Assembly: GCA_023014335.1 (NCBI GenBank)
Contig: JAECYW010000009.1
Span: 930,001 to 994,000, forward strand
DNA: 64,000 bases
Direction: 5' to 3'
DNA from: Galerina marginata
Lineage: Eukaryota > Basidiomycota > Agaricomycetes > Agaricales > Galerinaceae
Of this stretch, positions 1 to 11,227 are shown piece by piece. Each line of letters starts with the position of its first letter. The first letter of the stretch is position 1. Under the pieces are notes generated by a model. It was given only the letters and a program-made list of their open reading frames with translations, did not search any database and was not told where the DNA came from. Position numbers and translations under genes: made by a program.

Positions 1-1535
1 AATATTGCTGGAACCACAAAGGTAAGGTAAAAAGTTTGGTGCTGGTCCTGCTGGACCCCGGCGCGGGCGCCGCACGCTCATCACATGACAAGATTCTGGT
101 CAGGAACTTTCAACTGGCGCTTCGATTCTTGAGTTGCAACCACGATCTTCCACTTCATGCGTATGGCACATTCGCTCGAATTCGACCGCCCAGTTGCACC
201 TATTCGGCCCACTAACCAAAGCACTACGTGTTTCCGACCGAACACAGTACTCAGATTTCAAGCAGTCCTCTGCTTTTGTGAAAATCACTGGCTCCTCTTG
301 GTTGCGACAACAGGTCGACTAGGCATGACACAAGGAAAAGTAATGGTATCCATGACCCATGGCTTTGGAGCGGAACCCCTGGCGAACTTTTATTCTTTGT
401 TGGAGGCGTTCTCATTGAACGTTCAATGAGAACGAACTCCGGTGCTCATTTGATGTTACTGGTTTTGCTCCGAATCTCTGCAACAGAAGATGTTTCAAAT
501 CAAAGGAATGCCCAGCATGATTTGTCCTGGCTTTTCAACCCAGATGACCTGTGGGCATTGGATGAAGCTATCCCATGAGAGCTTTCGTCTGTTACGCCAA
601 GGCTTGGGCGCTTCTCCGCGCCGCTTCACATTTACATTACGGTAGCAACACTCAAGCGGAGTTTGTTCCCTCGCCACCTCTGAAACGTTTTTACCTCGAG
701 AACGCTCTTGCCAAGGTCCTGCACCTTAGGGAATTTGTTTCATATTTTCCATCCCTCTCTTTGTGCAGTTCTGAAAAAAAAATCAGACACATATGATCAA
801 AGGTCACCTGGTGAATTCAACTCCTGCTCCTCCAGGCCCGTCGGAGCAATATTGACGAAAGCGCTCGTGAGTGAAGTTTGCATTAATCGAGCAATACATG
901 CTTACAGACCAGAACCACTGGCAATAAACATATACGATGGCTTACAGTACTGAACTCCGATTTCCGAGAATATTTGTGTGCAATAACCGATCACAACAAG
1001 TCTTGAACAATCTGTATCGTCTCGGGGACCGTATGCATACTCGTGAAGCTATGCTGCTTCTAACGCCGACACCACATACGAAGCAAAGAGACACTTAGCT
1101 AGGCTCGTAACATGTTTGGTTCGATCGAAGGCGGAACTCCGACTTCTCGTTATACGTATTCCCATGTTGGGTGAGTTAAAATTTTTGTTCAAGTCTGCAT
1201 TTGGCGCGCATAGATGACATGCTCACCGAATCACAGGCCAAGGGGATCTAAATTATCAAGGATTCACTCGTTGCCCTTGACAATCGTCGGGACGAATTCC
1301 ACTCAACTTTTTATTCAACAGACTTATTGGGTGTGCATACTAGTTTGCGGTCTAATTTCGCTCTCACCTCGAGGGAATCATCGGCCTGGAGATCTTGCAG
1401 GTCACAAACAGTTTCGGCTCCCGAGGAAGTCTCGGGCATGGCTTCGACTTCGTACCTTCCAGTCAATGAATCATCCGCGTCACTGCTCCCGACTTTGCGG
1501 GTCCCATCCCCGACTACGAGATAAATTCATGAGGG
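1..1535. other. Intergenic DNA without a supported gene
   Basis: I find no reading frame here with domain content or a convincing intron chain; the open stretches are short and overlap on both strands. The notable content is a perfect 28-base palindrome (407-434) and the TATA box near the right end that serves the next gene. Confidence 0.6.
407..434. repeat. Perfect 28-base palindrome
   Basis: The axis lies between 420 and 421. All 14 bases of the left arm (407-420, ending ATTGAAC) pair with the right arm (421-434, starting GTTCAAT), with no spacer and no mismatch; pairing fails at 406/435. No gene is recognised within 1 kb to the right. It could be a dimer-binding operator or a cruciform-forming site; no function can be read from sequence alone. 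Confidence 0.9.
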
Positions 1536-1542
1536 TATAAAA
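1536..1542 (+). promoter_or_regulatory. TATA box of the DUF3455 gene
   Basis: A TATAAAA heptamer lies 90 bases upstream of the ATG at 1632, followed by a pyrimidine-rich stretch. The spacing allows a transcription start near 1565-1575 and a short leader. Confidence 0.6.
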
Positions 1543-1631
1543 TGGACTGCCACGAACGCTAATAAACCTCAAGACAGTCCTTGTCTTACTATTTTTTTTT
1601 GCTTCAGTCCCTCTTTACCGTCTACAACGCA

Positions 1632-2518
1632 ATGTTTGCATTCTTCACACTCCTTTCCTTGGCCCTCTCTGCGCCAGTCATAGTGTCGGGGCTTGTCTTG
1701 AAGCGTTCCGGCTGTAGCGTTCAAGGTCTAAAGGTCCCGACCCTTCCTACTCCCCTGGTCGCCCCATCCACCGCTCCCTCTTGGGTTGCTCTCGCCGTCG
1801 GTGTTCAGAACTACACCTGTAGTAGTGCTGGAACTTATACGTAAGTGGTATATTAATTTATTTTCTTTGTGCAGCATGCTCAAGTCGATTAATAGCAATG
1901 TTGGTGCTGTGGCCGAGCTTATCGACATTTCCTGCGACGTCGGTAGCACAGGCTACTCTACCATAACAGATACTGCTATTAGAGATTGGGAGCAATTTCC
2001 TCCGTCTCTCACTATTCAGCAGTTTATCTCTAGTTTGCATGGCGACACTACGCCTCCCATTATCGGTACGAATCTAATTTTAAACGTCGGGTCGGAAAAA
2101 ATACATATGACCAATTAAAGGACAACATTACTACGTTGCCAACCCAATTACAGGGACTGGGATCAACCCAAAATGGGATTTCACCTCAGAGGGAGCTAAT
2201 GCCGGAAAAAAGACCGCTTTCGCTGTTTGTGCCAAAGTTAATGGAGCCCCAGCGCCAACCGGTAGCAAGGATATTGACTGGGTCCAACTTGGAGTCCTGA
2301 CAGGAGCACCCGCTTTGACCGGCGAACTCGCTAAGCAGGTGTACCGAACAGACACCCGCCTTGGCCAACCCCCGACTTCTGTGAGCATTTATTTGGTTTG
2401 GAAAAGTTGTCCTATTGATTTTGCGTAATAGTGCACCCCAGGTTCTCGCGATATCACCGTTAAATACGCTGCCAAATATTGTTCGTTAATTGTTTTTCAG
2501 ATTGAACACGATTCCTGA
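1632..2518 (+). CDS. Secreted DUF3455 family protein
   Basis: Four exons: 1632-1840, 1896-2065, 2121-2380, 2432-2518; introns of 55, 55 and 51 bases; 241 residues. The first ~20 residues (MFAFFTLLSLALSAPVIVSG) form a signal peptide, so the product should be secreted. After it come the family landmarks: NYTCSSAGTYT joined across intron 1 to NVGAVAELIDISC, then KWDFTSEG, the V/I-DWVQLGVL block and QVYRTDTRLGQPPTSCTPG near the C-terminus. DUF3455 proteins are common in Agaricomycetes and are often mislabelled malate dehydrogenase; their reaction is unknown. The start was chosen because it is the signal-peptide methionine downstream of a TATA box. The last residues, after KYAAKY, are less typical of the family and the true 3' end could differ slightly. 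Confidence 0.88.
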
Positions 2519-3016
2519 CATATTTCCATGCAGATGGCTTCGGTGAATCAGTTTAGATAATCACTTCACTAGAGATTTAATCCTAAAGAGATGAATCGCA
2601 AGCCCATTTTCGGATTATGCTGTTTAACTATTAAAGGTCGCTCAATTCTTATACCTTTATACAGTTCTCCTTTCCTGCTTGATGCTTAATCGACAGTGTT
2701 GAATGGTGAAAATAGTCTGGATAGTCAGATAAGTTTGAAAGTATGAAAGCTGATGCAAAGTATTCCAAGGGAGGCTAGCATATGCCCGACAATGGTGATA
2801 TTCGAGCTGGGCCCGTTAAACGTACTCATCCCCGACTGTTCCGATGCTGTTCCCGCTGCCCGGACTCGTGGTCAGAGTTGTGCTCGACTGAATATACATG
2901 CTCAAAACAGCCACTGTCCCGACACTGTCCTCGTCAAGCACGCCAGGTTTTTTTATTAGTTCTTGATAAAAACGGAAAATTTAAAAAAGTCTAAAAGAAT
3001 CCTCTACATATGGCCT
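2519..3016. other. Intergenic, 3' flank and promoter
   Basis: This stretch holds the 3' flank of the DUF3455 gene and the upstream region of the metallophosphoesterase locus. I see no gene in it. A T-run and A-rich stretch lies near 2949-2990. Confidence 0.5.
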
Positions 3017-3024
3017 TATATAAA
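3017..3024 (+). promoter_or_regulatory. TATA box of the metallophosphoesterase locus
   Basis: TATATAAA lies 36 bases before an ATG at 3060, but 369 bases before the metallophosphoesterase ATG at 3393. The distance suggests a transcript with a long, probably spliced leader. Confidence 0.5.
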
Positions 3025-3059
3025 GAAGGGGGAAGTCCAGGCCAACGACGCTGGGCACG

Positions 3060-3194
3060 ATGGTGTTCGCTCGGTCCGACCATGGTGCCTGTTGTGATCT
3101 CCGCTCATTGCCGGATCAACCGGACGGTTTCATGACAAGAAAAAGCTGCTTCAATCCTTGCTCAGTTACTTTGCTGCAGCTCATCGATGACCAT
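3060..3194 (+). other. Possible leader exon or upstream ORF
   Basis: From an ATG at 3060 a 45-codon open frame ends at a good donor (GTAAGT at 3195), with a plausible acceptor (TTGGTAG ending at 3285). The joined frame does not match the metallophosphoesterase frame at 3393, so this is either an upstream ORF in a spliced leader or noise. The peptide resembles nothing I recognise. Confidence 0.3.
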
Positions 3195-3392
3195 GTAAGT
3201 AATCCTCTATTTTCTATAAGTTGCAATCTCTTTCACCTATTGGCTAATACTATCTCTCGGCATTGCCTCATTGCTACTTTGGTAGTCTATTTTTGCGCAC
3301 AATGAGGAGCCACGAAACGTCCTACCCCGTGTCGATCTTGCGAACCTGACCGCCGACTTCATTCTGTCTTTGCACCGTCTGTATCACCTAGA

Positions 3393-4635
3393 ATGTCTAC
3401 TCAAGCGCAGGGGTACCGGGATGTCGTATTCAAGGCATCTCGAGAAATTGTCTACCTTGAATACACCCCCTCAGCTTTGCCACCCAAGCCCTCAGATGAC
3501 TGGACGCGCTTTGTATGTGTCAGCGACACTCATTCTCGAAGCTTTGACGTTCCGGACGGTGATGTTCTCTTGCACAGCGGGGATCTCACTAACCACGGAA
3601 CTGTGGCCGACTTTAAGAAGACAATGGATTGGTTGTATAGTTTGCCTCATAAACTCAAGATGTGTGGCTGGTCTCTCGATAATTCGTTCTTGATCTCGTC
3701 GCTGAATATAGTGTGGAACCGCGCAGAATTATAGCAGGAAACCACGACTTGACGCTGCATGCTGACTGGTACGAAAAGGAACACGAGAATTGGCATAAAA
3801 TTGTTGGTAAACAAGTATGTCGATGTTGCCTGCTCATCTTCAATAGCCACTGAGGTCACATTTTGAAGGACCTGGCGCCGGTAACTGATATGATCAAGGG
3901 CGAGAAGGCCGCCAAGGCTGGGATTGTGTACCTCGAGGATGAAGATTACGCGTTCAGAGTAAAAGACAATGGGAAGCTGTGGACTATATATGGGTCCCCC
4001 GTGAGCCATTCCTTCTTTCTAGTTGCGCCTAGAATAACAATTTCTTCGCTCAGTGGTCCCCGGAATTTTTTAATCTCGCTTTTAACTATTCACGGGCTGA
4101 TGCTCAAGGTTTGCTGACAACGTTCTTGGTTGACTACATAATCTGACCAGACACGGTCAACTTTAGAGGTCGTCTCCAAATTTCCGAAAACTGACATACT
4201 GTAAGCTATTTACATCGCCTTGCGTCAGACCTCTGCCTATCTAAAATCTTCTTCAGGTTAACACACGGACCAGCACACCAAATTTTTGACCGAACCACTC
4301 GAGGAGACGACGTTGGCTGTGAAGCCCTCCGCACGCGTTTGGCGGAATTACGCCCTCGACTACACCTCGCAGGACACATCCATGAAGCCCACGGCGCTTA
4401 CATCCACACATGGGCTCCTTCAGATAATTTTGAACCTCCCACCATACAGAACGATGATCCAATCGTTTCCACGAGCCAGAATATCTCGGATGATCCCTCT
4501 GCCGGAGGAATGGAACAAACGGTTTTCGTCAACGCCGCCAACTGGCCGATGGGCGAGAAAGCGACACGGGGCGGCGTCAAGTCTTCCTTTGGTGGGCCGG
4601 GATTCCAGGCTGTCGTGGTCGACCTTAAGGATTGA
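3393..4635 (+). CDS. Calcineurin-like metallophosphoesterase (MPPED-type)
   Basis: Six exons: 3393-3661, 3712-3814, 3869-4000, 4054-4108, 4167-4200, 4257-4635; introns 50-58 bases; 323 residues. The metal-binding blocks of the calcineurin-like phosphoesterase fold appear in order: VCVSDTHS, LLHSGDLTNHG, IIAGNHD (completed by splicing at 3662/3711), LTHGPAHQ (completed at 4201/4256) and AGHIHEAHG. The whole resembles MPPED1/MPPED2-type phosphodiesterases, which hydrolyse phosphodiesters with two metal ions; the natural substrate is not readable. No signal peptide or membrane segment is seen, so a cytosolic location is likely. The N-terminus is the weakest part: ATG 3393 sits far from the TATA box at 3017, and an upstream exon could exist. 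Confidence 0.9.
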
Positions 4636-5323
4636 TTTTTCCATCCTTTTTTCGGGTTCGAAATTCGAACCGTGGTGACAAACAAGTGACTTTGCTGGCT
4701 CGACGAGACATGCTTCCTCGCAGAGGATTATGTATGTACTTGTAAAGCCTTGGACTTCATGCACGACCGTCGTCTTGTTCATGAGTAATTTATTCTTTGA
4801 CCCCTTTTCATGGAGGGTTGGCGGCGGTTGGATGGTAATATCTTTCAGCCGTTCTTCAGGTTCATCAAGGTGCCAAGCGAAACGTGAGGGCAGTACATTC
4901 ATGGCAAAATGGCAACGCTGATTTTTCGCGATCATCTCAGTTCGGAATGTCAAACTTTAACTTTCTTTTAATTACTAGCATGTCCAACGTTCAATTTTTA
5001 ATGATGGAACAGGGACCTTTTCATCACTGACCTTTTCATTGACAAAATCGTTTACCCGGTCTCATTTGCGACGTATTTCGGAGCGATCCAGAATGCAGGA
5101 ACTTACATTACACAAGGATAATATTATCATACAAGACTATATACGACGACGTGGGTATACGAGTATATTGATACAGGGGAGAGCCAAAAAGAGGGGGTAA
5201 GTATGTCGATTATAAGTGATACCATAGAAGTTGAGCATAACGAAACAAAAAAAAGGCGGTCGGAAAGCTGCTTGGAGGTAGGCATAACATGGCGGGTATG
5301 TTTGAAATATTTTTGAGAGGGTG
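4636..5323. other. Convergent intergenic region
   Basis: This holds the 3' ends of two converging genes, the metallophosphoesterase from the left and the zinc-cluster factor from the right. No further gene is supported. The part around 4960-5250 is A/T-rich. Confidence 0.5.
4655..4671. repeat. Short palindrome after the metallophosphoesterase stop
   Basis: GGTTCGAA and TTCGAACC arms of 8 bases flank one A, 20 bases after the stop codon and after a T-rich run. It could form a hairpin in the 3' UTR or bind a dimeric protein. It superficially resembles a tRNA B box, but no tRNA fold surrounds it. Confidence 0.6.
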
Positions 5324-6726
5324 CTATCGTCGTCGAGTTGAAGTAAGTTGTTTGGCCCCCTGCTCATTCATGTATGTGCATTTAAACGAGCGTCGCGCAC
5401 ATTGGCTTAGAAAAGTTATTAGTAATGCAGGCCGAGGAACCAAGAGACAAAGTCCTTACTTGCAGGTGGGATCAGGGCTTCCAGGTGGCGGGCGGCCACA
5501 GGAAATCTTCCGCTCCCTACAGAATATACATGCGAGACTCGTCTTCCTCGGTTCCTTGAAGCTCTTGGCGGTACTCGACGATCCCGTCGAGGTGTGCTTT
5601 GAGGCGGCGTTTGACGGACTATGGCTTCGGGCAGCACTCGCCGCAGACCCCTGCGATGCCCCTGATGGCCGCTCGGTAGATGGAAGGATGTGCTTGCTTC
5701 GCTTGCGCTTCTTTAACGGGGACGGGGGGCATGTCGAACCCGGGCTAAGCCTAATGCTATTAGCGGCTGCAGTCGTGGCGGTGGTACTGGCGGCTGGCCT
5801 CGGGATCGTGATGGTCAGTCGCTGAGTGCTCGGAGGTCTGTGGAGGCGGTCCTGTTCTTCCTGCTTGAGCTTCTCCAAATATTCGAGGTTAGCCGACAGC
5901 TCGGAATACGACGACCGCTTTTCAGGAGGGACTGGTTGATGCTATATTGAAGCCATCAGTAATCAAGTGAAACAACCTTGTGAAATGAACCAACGGCTGC
6001 GTCGTATTTCGGCTTTGGGCGAAGGGGTACTGGCACGATCATTCGATTCGGAGGGCCGGGTAAGGCAGTCGACTCAAAAAATTGTTCGATGTCGTCTGGC
6101 GGAACCAGATTCGGAGGTATCTAAGAGGGGAAATAGTAAATAAATCACTCGACTCATACGAGTGAGTGCCATTGATCTCACCCTAAATCGAGGTTCCGGA
6201 GCTGCTGGCTCATCTCCAGCAACTTGCAGGACATCATTGGAAAATCCGTTGGCCGATGACGATGCAAACGGCTGAACATTTTGAGGTGCTGGGTACTGTG
6301 ATTCGATTTCTGCCGAGTGCCGGTGAACATGGTTGACGAGCCATTGGGACGATGAGGTCGTGGTCCACGCAGAAGTGTCGTATTTTTCTTGCAAAGTGGA
6401 ACTCTCCCACAATTTTCCGTAATGATAAATCGGACCATGGACATCGCCACGCTTTATGCAGTAATCTGAATCCTGCAATGATAACGAGTACGACATTAAT
6501 TTCATTGCAATGCCAGGTGTGAGTATGTCATGCTTACGGTACGATGGTGAGAATATCGGAGGTCATTGTCGGCTTCGAACGGCGCGCTGGAGGTCGACGG
6601 GGGGGAAAAATACGACGGACTCTGTTGATCAGCAGTCTCGACCTCAGCCTCGTGGAATCGTCGGGGAGATTGAGTCGTGTTCGGGGCTCCAGAAAAATCA
6701 AGTCGACGAGTCGGAGGGCGAAACAT
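5324..6726 (-). CDS. Transcription factor with C-terminal Zn2Cys6 cluster
   Basis: Five exons on the minus strand: 6726-6538, 6472-6182, 6120-5991, 5931-5460, 5405-5324; 387 residues. The binuclear zinc cluster is near the C-terminus: ACIFCRERKISCG, then PDPTCNQCARRSFKC, giving C-x2-C-x6-C ... C-x2-C-x6-C; the fourth cysteine is just before the last intron. Only about 15 residues follow the cluster. Upstream lie a Ser/Pro-rich N-terminus, a conserved-looking block (RGDVHGPIYHYGKLWES), a YSELSANLEYLEKLKQEE heptad-like helix and a basic stretch (KKRKRSK). Such proteins are nuclear DNA-binding regulators; the target is unknown. The third intron acceptor (5932) was chosen by frame over an alternative about 11 bases earlier. 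Most fungal factors of this class carry the cluster at the N-terminus, so the arrangement is notable. Confidence 0.82.
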
Positions 6727-8119
6727 AGCTGAATATGCCGTAAATCTGGAATGAAATGAAATGTTACTGTCAGCACGAGCATGGTCTCTTCCACTAATAA
6801 ATAGACTTACTTACCGGGGTAGACAAATCGACGATAGGGGACTTTCTGTAGCAAATCTTCAAATTATCGGTGGTTGGGCACAGCTTTTAGGCTTAAGAGA
6901 GGAAGCGATGGTAAAGGATAAAAAAATCCTGGTCTCTTGGGCTGATGTGGATGTAGGGGGAGAGCAAGAGGCGCGCAATAATGGATGCGGGGTAGAAAAG
7001 AAGCCAAGGAGAACACCCGTTAAGCGAGGGGGTGGGCACGTCCGAGTTACCTAATGAAGTCCCTGTGTACGTACCATTCCGCTTTCGGATTAGCGTTTGC
7101 GTCCACACACCTGTCAATATTTGGGGCTACGAAATTTGCTCATCTGTCCTCGACGACGATAAGGAGGCCATTCGTTTTAGCTCTTGTCAGTTATTGAGAT
7201 AAAATTTGATAGTCCTTCCTCGGTAGACACAGGAAAGCGTCGCGCGATGCGACAGTTCTTGAAATTTATCCCAGAGCCATTTACTTGGAATCTTGGAGCT
7301 TCGAGGTCGGATCTTCGTTATCGTTCGCTTCTATGATTGCCTCCCTGTTGCTAAATGTCACCAGTTTTGACATGGTGGTCCTTAAAATTTTACCGGCGGC
7401 TCGTGTAGGAAGGATGATGAGGATATGACAAGATCTTGTGGCTGGGATGCATCTCAGGGTCATCAAAAGAATAGATTAGCAAGCTCGTGACAGGCTGGCA
7501 AAGCGCAAGGCAACAATTTATTTATTGCGTCCATGGTGGACTCCTGTGGACCCCACCAGCAAAACTGAATAGCGGTCCGGGAAGCCAGTCGATTGGCCCC
7601 TAGGGCCTAGGCTCAGCAATAGAGAACTTTTTGAAGAGGGCAACTGAACTCGGAAAGAACGTGGCAAACGCAGAGCAAGTTTCGAAGAAGAAATAAGCAA
7701 CGACTTTTATTGTGGTGAATTCGACCCACTTGCCTGGCGTCGTAGGTGGGGACCTAATCCACAGACAATCAACGTGAGAACGATTAAAAAAGATAATGCC
7801 TATTCAAACATCGGAAGAAATACCGCGGAAAGGGACGCGATCTAAAATTCAAAATCCTTGATTCATACTTGCCCGAAGCAGCCTTGAAATGTTGCACGAC
7901 CTATTCGGGGTAAACCAGGAAAGAAATTCACTATACTTAAGAAGAAGCGCAGCTTGAGCGCAGCGAAAAGGCAAATGGGTGAGGAAGCCTTGATTGACAA
8001 GTCCATATTGATACAATACATTCGCGCGAGCCAACTGGAAAAACTGTGGAGATGAATATCATGAGCTTCGAGGAACAGAGCATGACGCCAAAAAGGAGGG
8101 TCTTTAATTGACATTATGG
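6727..8119. other. Intergenic, upstream of the zinc-cluster factor
   Basis: This 1.4 kb stretch holds the promoter of the zinc-cluster factor on its left and the 3' flank of the PLC gene on its right. Short open frames on both strands have no domain content or intron chain. A donor-like GTAAGTAAG on the minus strand near 6810 may belong to a 5' UTR intron of the factor. Confidence 0.5.
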
Positions 8120-11100
8120 CTAGTTGATGTCCCGAACGTTAACCTTGACGAAAAGCGTCGAGAACAGGTGTTGTGTGAGCTGCGCGTCATGCAAAGGAAG
8201 GTGCCGGAAGCCTGCGTATCGTCGCACCAAGTGAGCACGCGTCGCAGAGCTTAAAAAAAGCCCTATCACGAACCTTGTTCCAAACACCCCAAAGGAACGC
8301 AATAAAGCCCGAGGGGTTCGTCATTATCTTTCCCCTCCTGGCGTACCGCGAACTCAACGAAGATGAGGTCGGTCATGTCGCCTACGCAGTCGAACGGGAG
8401 ACACAGCTCTTCTTGCCAGACCGGATTGAACCCATTGTTCTTGATTACTGGGGTTCTGAAGGATACAGTGCGCGCAGAGGAGACGCTCGTGCTGGTCGCG
8501 TCGGTGGGCGGGGAGTATTTTGCACCTGCGGCTTTCGCGGAGTCTGGGAGGAAAGGAGAGTTCGACCAGTCGGGAATATGGAGCGAGACCTCGACGAAAG
8601 GGTCAACGACAGATTTTTCGATGATTTCTTGTCCCCTGGAATCGCGTATTCGCGGGATTTGTTGTGCTGATATGATCTGTGGCGCAACAGAAGGATAAGC
8701 GAAGGCGCAAGGTGCAAAGGCCGAGGAAACGCATCGAAATCTTACCGTGACATCAAGGAAGTGTTGCGTGCGGTTAGAGAGCAGGTCCTTCTCTGGGCGC
8801 CGCAGAGCCTCAGGTTTCAATACAAATCCTGAGCGCCCATTCCGCTGAAACATAGCTTGATTGATCATATACCCGAGATCTAACGAGGCAAAAAAAAAAG
8901 TGTGTTGAGCATCGTCACAACACTGGTCGTAGCGCCGATGAAACCCACCGAATGTTTGCCAATTAATCGCCACAACCTGGCACCCAGCAGCCCAATACCG
9001 GTGCGGCTCGTAATTCGTCGAATTCACCCTCGTACCCTTCGGGTATATCCTAACGAGATGCGTATGATTATGCCTGACTAAATCCCGCACACTCCCCTTC
9101 ATGATCTTATTCGCAGAATTCTCTGACAGCGAGAATATGTGCTCCGGCGCATATTCCACTGAGGGGTCAAGGCCGTGGCATTTGACGCCCACGGTGTACA
9201 CGAGCAAAGAGGTGAGGCGGAAGGACATTTTCTTCTTGGCACTCGACTTCGAAGGGTCCGCATTTTTGGCCCGCAATTTCTTCCATGATTTCTTGAGGTC
9301 GGTTATACCCACTTTGAGATCTGCTACACCTTCTTTGAGGAGCACTTCGGCTTCGTTGTCGGTCGATTCGGATGAGCTTGTGTCGGTTTCGGGCGAGCCT
9401 GGCTTTTGTACGGTCGCCTTTTGGGCAGCCGCTTTCTCTGCTAACCTCGCGGCTTGGACAGCGGCAAGCTGTTCGACGACGTATTGGTTTTTAGCCTACA
9501 CTCTTTCTGTCAGAAAGGTCAGCGGATATATCAGACCTTCACCGACCTTCAACAAAAATTTCCCTTTCAGCTGTTCCGGACTGGGTAACACCTTGATTTT
9601 GGGCCGGTTCTCGGACGGGGCCTGTATGAGGGCGTCACCGAACGACTCCACCATGATGTCGACGATCTTGTCCTGCTGTTCTACCCCACAGTGTACCTCC
9701 GCTGAGATGAGCACGGGATAAGGAGAGGTACTGAAACCATATTTGGCAATCGCGGTGCAGATGTCGCGTAAAGAGACTTTGGACGTGAAGGTGTTACCAT
9801 GATAAATCATAGGTTCAATGGGGCCATCATAGATATCCACTTTCCAGGAAGGTCAACAACTGAACTAGATCTAGAGCGTGGGGTCTACCCACATTCGACA
9901 CTTCGACAGCTGTGCAGCAGAGCTCGAATATAGCCTTCAATCGTGCTCACGCCGACGAGCTGATGGCCCACGAGATACGTGTTGTGAGACGAAGAGATAT
10001 AATAATCAGAGATAGGCGCAGTCATGTCTTGCCAAATGCCTAGATTTTGTTCCGTAAATGGTGAATTGTCCGGAGAGGCCAGGAAGGCCGAGAAGCCATC
10101 GAGGCTCATAGTACCCGCTGGTTCGTTTGGGGTGGCAGCAGTTGCAGGTGTCCCGGCGTACTTGGCGAACAGGGCGGTCAGCTCGGCGTCACTAAGTTTC
10201 GACTGGCGGGAAGGTCTGTCAGAGCAGATTGGAAAGGCAAGAGGAAAGAAAGCAAAACCTTTTGGTATTCCTTTAAGAACTTGATGAAGGCCGAAGAATC
10301 GAATTTACCACCGTTCGCAGAGGAGAGCTTTGCGTAGATGCTTTCCAGCTCAGGACGCCGTTTGAGAATTTTCGCGAATTGCTGGAACTGTGCAAAATCG
10401 AGATGCCCGCGATTTTGAGTGTCTAGTTCCTGCTCGATTATTTAGTACTCCTTGAACAATTTCAAAAAATGAAAGAAAGACCTTGAAAAGCTTCTTTATT
10501 TCCGCAGTGGTCATATTCACATTTAACCGTTTACACAGACGCTCGACGTCGTCGAAATCCAATACATGATCGCCTTCCTCGTCCGCGCCTTTCCAGTACT
10601 GGCGCTCCCAAACGGTCTGGCGCATATCAACATTCCCGAGGCCAGTCATCAGCCCTTGCCTGATGGTGTACAGCTTTTGGAGAGCGCCGCTCCAGATTTC
10701 AAAGGTATCTTTTGATTCCGCCACCATGTGGAGCGTCTTGTACGTCCCGTCGAGGATGTAGATAATCGTGATCCACCGCTCCTCCATTTCCACGGGAAGC
10801 TTGAACTGCTCGCGGTAATACCGCGCGTTCGCCCCAAGGCGCAGTTCCTTGATAGCCTCAATTGGAACTGCAAGTTGACCATTAGAGGATCAGCTAACAT
10901 CCGTGCATAGTTGAATAGTTGAATACCTATCCCGCCCTTGTTGGACTTGTACAATATCCGCCCCTCGTCCGGGTCAATCCGAAATATCACTGACTTCTGC
11001 TTATCATCGGAGACCTTCGTCATCGGCGTGCCCTTTTGCAAGATCTCCGGAATCTCGATGTCCGCGACCACAGGCGGCCTATCCGCAAGCGCTGGTGTCA

Positions 11101-11227
11101 AAAGAGCTGGCGAACTGCCCATGTCGAGTATCTTGGGTATGGCGTCTTTCACGATCTCTGCAGACATCCTCGCGAGCCGTTTGGTCTCTTTCTGGGCCCA
11201 GAGGGTGGCTCCGTGCTGGGAAGGCAT
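8120..11227 (-). CDS. PLC1: Phosphoinositide-specific phospholipase C
   Basis: Nine exons: 11227-10927, 10867-10482, 10429-10259, 10202-9893, 9839-9547, 9495-8949, 8879-8746, 8676-8274, 8211-8120; 878 residues. Order: PH-like domain (from about residue 80; EAIKELRLGANARYY, WITIIYILDGTYKTLH), EF-hand region (DDVERLCKRLNVNM; DTQNRGHLDFAQF), X domain (SSHNTYLVGHQL; VELDIYDG; IYHGNTFTSK; ISAEVHCGVEQQ), acidic/Ser linker (about 500-535), Y domain (YEPHRYWAAGCQVVAINWQT) and C2 domain. By alignment to PLC-delta the active-site set His-Asn, Glu-x-Asp, His and Glu is present. The enzyme cleaves PIP2 to IP3 and diacylglycerol at membranes, with Ca2+. Acceptor 10430 could be 10433 (one residue). The ATG at 11227 lies shortly after an acceptor-like site, so an upstream coding exon is possible. 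Confidence 0.94.

Noticed and set aside
4655..4671. tRNA B-box-like sequence GGTTCGAAATTC
   Set aside because: No A box or cloverleaf surrounds it; it is better explained as a short palindrome in a 3' UTR.
8363..8698. Open frame on the plus strand inside the PLC gene
   Set aside because: It is the antisense of the C2-domain exon; the minus-strand PLC sequence carries clear motifs and the plus frame none.
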